The notes beneath the pieces are model-generated. The model made no database searches and had not been told where the DNA came from. It saw only the letters and a list, made by a program, of their open reading frames with translations. This document shows positions 5,854-6,102 of a stretch of DNA of 6,102 bases, in pieces; the first letter of the stretch is position 1, and each line of letters opens with the position of its first letter. Both the position numbers and the translations under genes were made by a program. The stretch covers positions 1 to 6,102 of the forward strand of contig JANQME010000176.1 in assembly GCA_028280205.1 (NCBI GenBank), read 5' to 3'. Origin of the DNA: Longimicrobiales bacterium (GTDB taxonomy: Bacteria; Gemmatimonadota; Gemmatimonadetes; Longimicrobiales; Gaopeijiaceae).

Positions 5854-5991
5854 TCAGCCGGAGGCTTCGGGCAACCGCGGCCCCGCGGGCTCCGACGCGC
5901 CTTCGAGCTCCAGGAGCCTGCGCTTCCGCCATAAGCCCCCGCCGTAGCCCGCCAGCCGCCCGTCCGAGGCCACCACACGGTGGCACGGGTG
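5854..5991 (-). pseudogene. C-terminal remnant of methylated-DNA-protein cysteine methyltransferase (Ogt/MGMT)
   Basis: The 44 codons from PCHRV onward read PCHRVVASDGRLAGYGGG, then LWRKRRLLELEG and a short Pro/Gly-rich tail to TGA. This is the hallmark end of O6-alkylguanine-DNA alkyltransferases: the active-site PCHR Cys, the GxLxGYxGG loop and the RKxxLLxLEG helix. The suicide Cys accepts the alkyl group from DNA. The preceding part of the domain, normally about 60 residues with a helix-turn-helix and an arginine finger, is missing. Upstream the frame reads only seven unrelated codons before an in-frame TGA (6012-6010), and neither of the other two minus-strand frames holds methyltransferase-like sequence. 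The break falls at about 5989, beside an inverted repeat. It is therefore a disrupted gene, unless the junction is an assembly error. It converges on the prenyltransferase gene, with 61 bases between them. Confidence 0.75.
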
Positions 5992-6037
5992 ATGCGCTGA
6001 CGGTAGATGTCAGCCACCATGTCACCGTCAGCGCATC
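5991..6037. repeat. 14-bp perfect inverted repeat with a 19-base loop
   Basis: GATGCGCTGACGGT (5991-6004) and ACCGTCAGCGCATC (6024-6037) are exact reverse complements. The loop repeats ATGTC (6008-6010 region and 6019-6023) and holds GTCAGC (6009-6014), which could pair alternatively with GCTGAC in the left arm. The left arm begins within two bases of the point where methyltransferase homology ends. It may be the subterminal palindrome of a mobile element, a regulatory hairpin, or an inversion artefact. There is no T-run, so a simple terminator is unlikely. Confidence 0.7.
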
Positions 6038-6102
6038 TTGAAGCGTGGCGGCAGACCGCAAACCTGGGGCTGGGAGACCGCATACAAGAACGCTTGAAGA
6101 AA
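6038..6102. other. Unassigned edge sequence of lower GC
   Basis: These 65 bases are about 57 percent GC, visibly lower than the neighbouring genes. They hold a direct repeat AGACCGCA (6053-6060 and 6075-6082) and CTTGAAG near both ends (6037-6043 and 6093-6099). A GTG at 6045 opens a frame to the window end but has no convincing ribosome site. I can assign no gene. Confidence 0.3.

Noticed and set aside
5262..6083. Minus-strand open frame of 273 codons covering the prenyltransferase and the methyltransferase remnant
   Set aside because: It is out of frame with the PCHRV segment and antisense to a certain prenyltransferase gene.

Overview
The window is high-GC bacterial DNA, with third codon positions almost all G or C. 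It is packed with overlapping genes, mostly for membrane lipids and isoprenoids. GC content, protein style and TTG...TAnnnT promoters would fit Gemmatimonadota or a similar phylum, but no marker gene settles the taxonomy. That placement is a weak inference.

Left arm (1-2376, minus strand): an overlapping three-gene operon reading leftward. First comes a PlsC-type 1-acyl-glycerol-3-phosphate acyltransferase. Next is a nucleotidyltransferase-fold protein that I read as a bacterial relative of the mitochondrial CDP-diacylglycerol synthase Tam41. Last is a CDP-alcohol phosphatidyltransferase that runs off the left edge. In order, these would make phosphatidate, CDP-diacylglycerol and a phospholipid, so gene order follows pathway order.

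Middle (2389-4001, plus strand): divergent from that operon across about 100 bp. It holds an acetoacetate-decarboxylase-fold protein whose Schiff-base lysine position appears changed, and then a diacylglycerol-kinase-family lipid kinase. The kinase best fits a CTG start overlapping the preceding stop. Such a kinase could return diacylglycerol to phosphatidate and so feed the left-arm genes.

Right arm (4011-5792, plus strand): a candidate promoter whose -10 box lies inside a perfect 7-3-7 palindrome. It precedes an operon of a six-span membrane protein, a small winged-helix regulator and a divergent cis-prenyltransferase (UppS family). The palindrome is a strong candidate autoregulatory operator.

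Right edge (5854-6102): the C-terminal 44 codons of a methylated-DNA-protein cysteine methyltransferase (PCHRV motif) on the minus strand. Its reading frame and homology stop just where a 14-bp perfect inverted repeat begins. This suggests an insertion or rearrangement, or an assembly chimera. The last 65 bases are lower in GC and hold nothing I can identify.

The most interesting point is the Tam41-like gene set between plsC and a CDP-alcohol phosphatidyltransferase. Next are the palindromic operator module and the broken methyltransferase junction.
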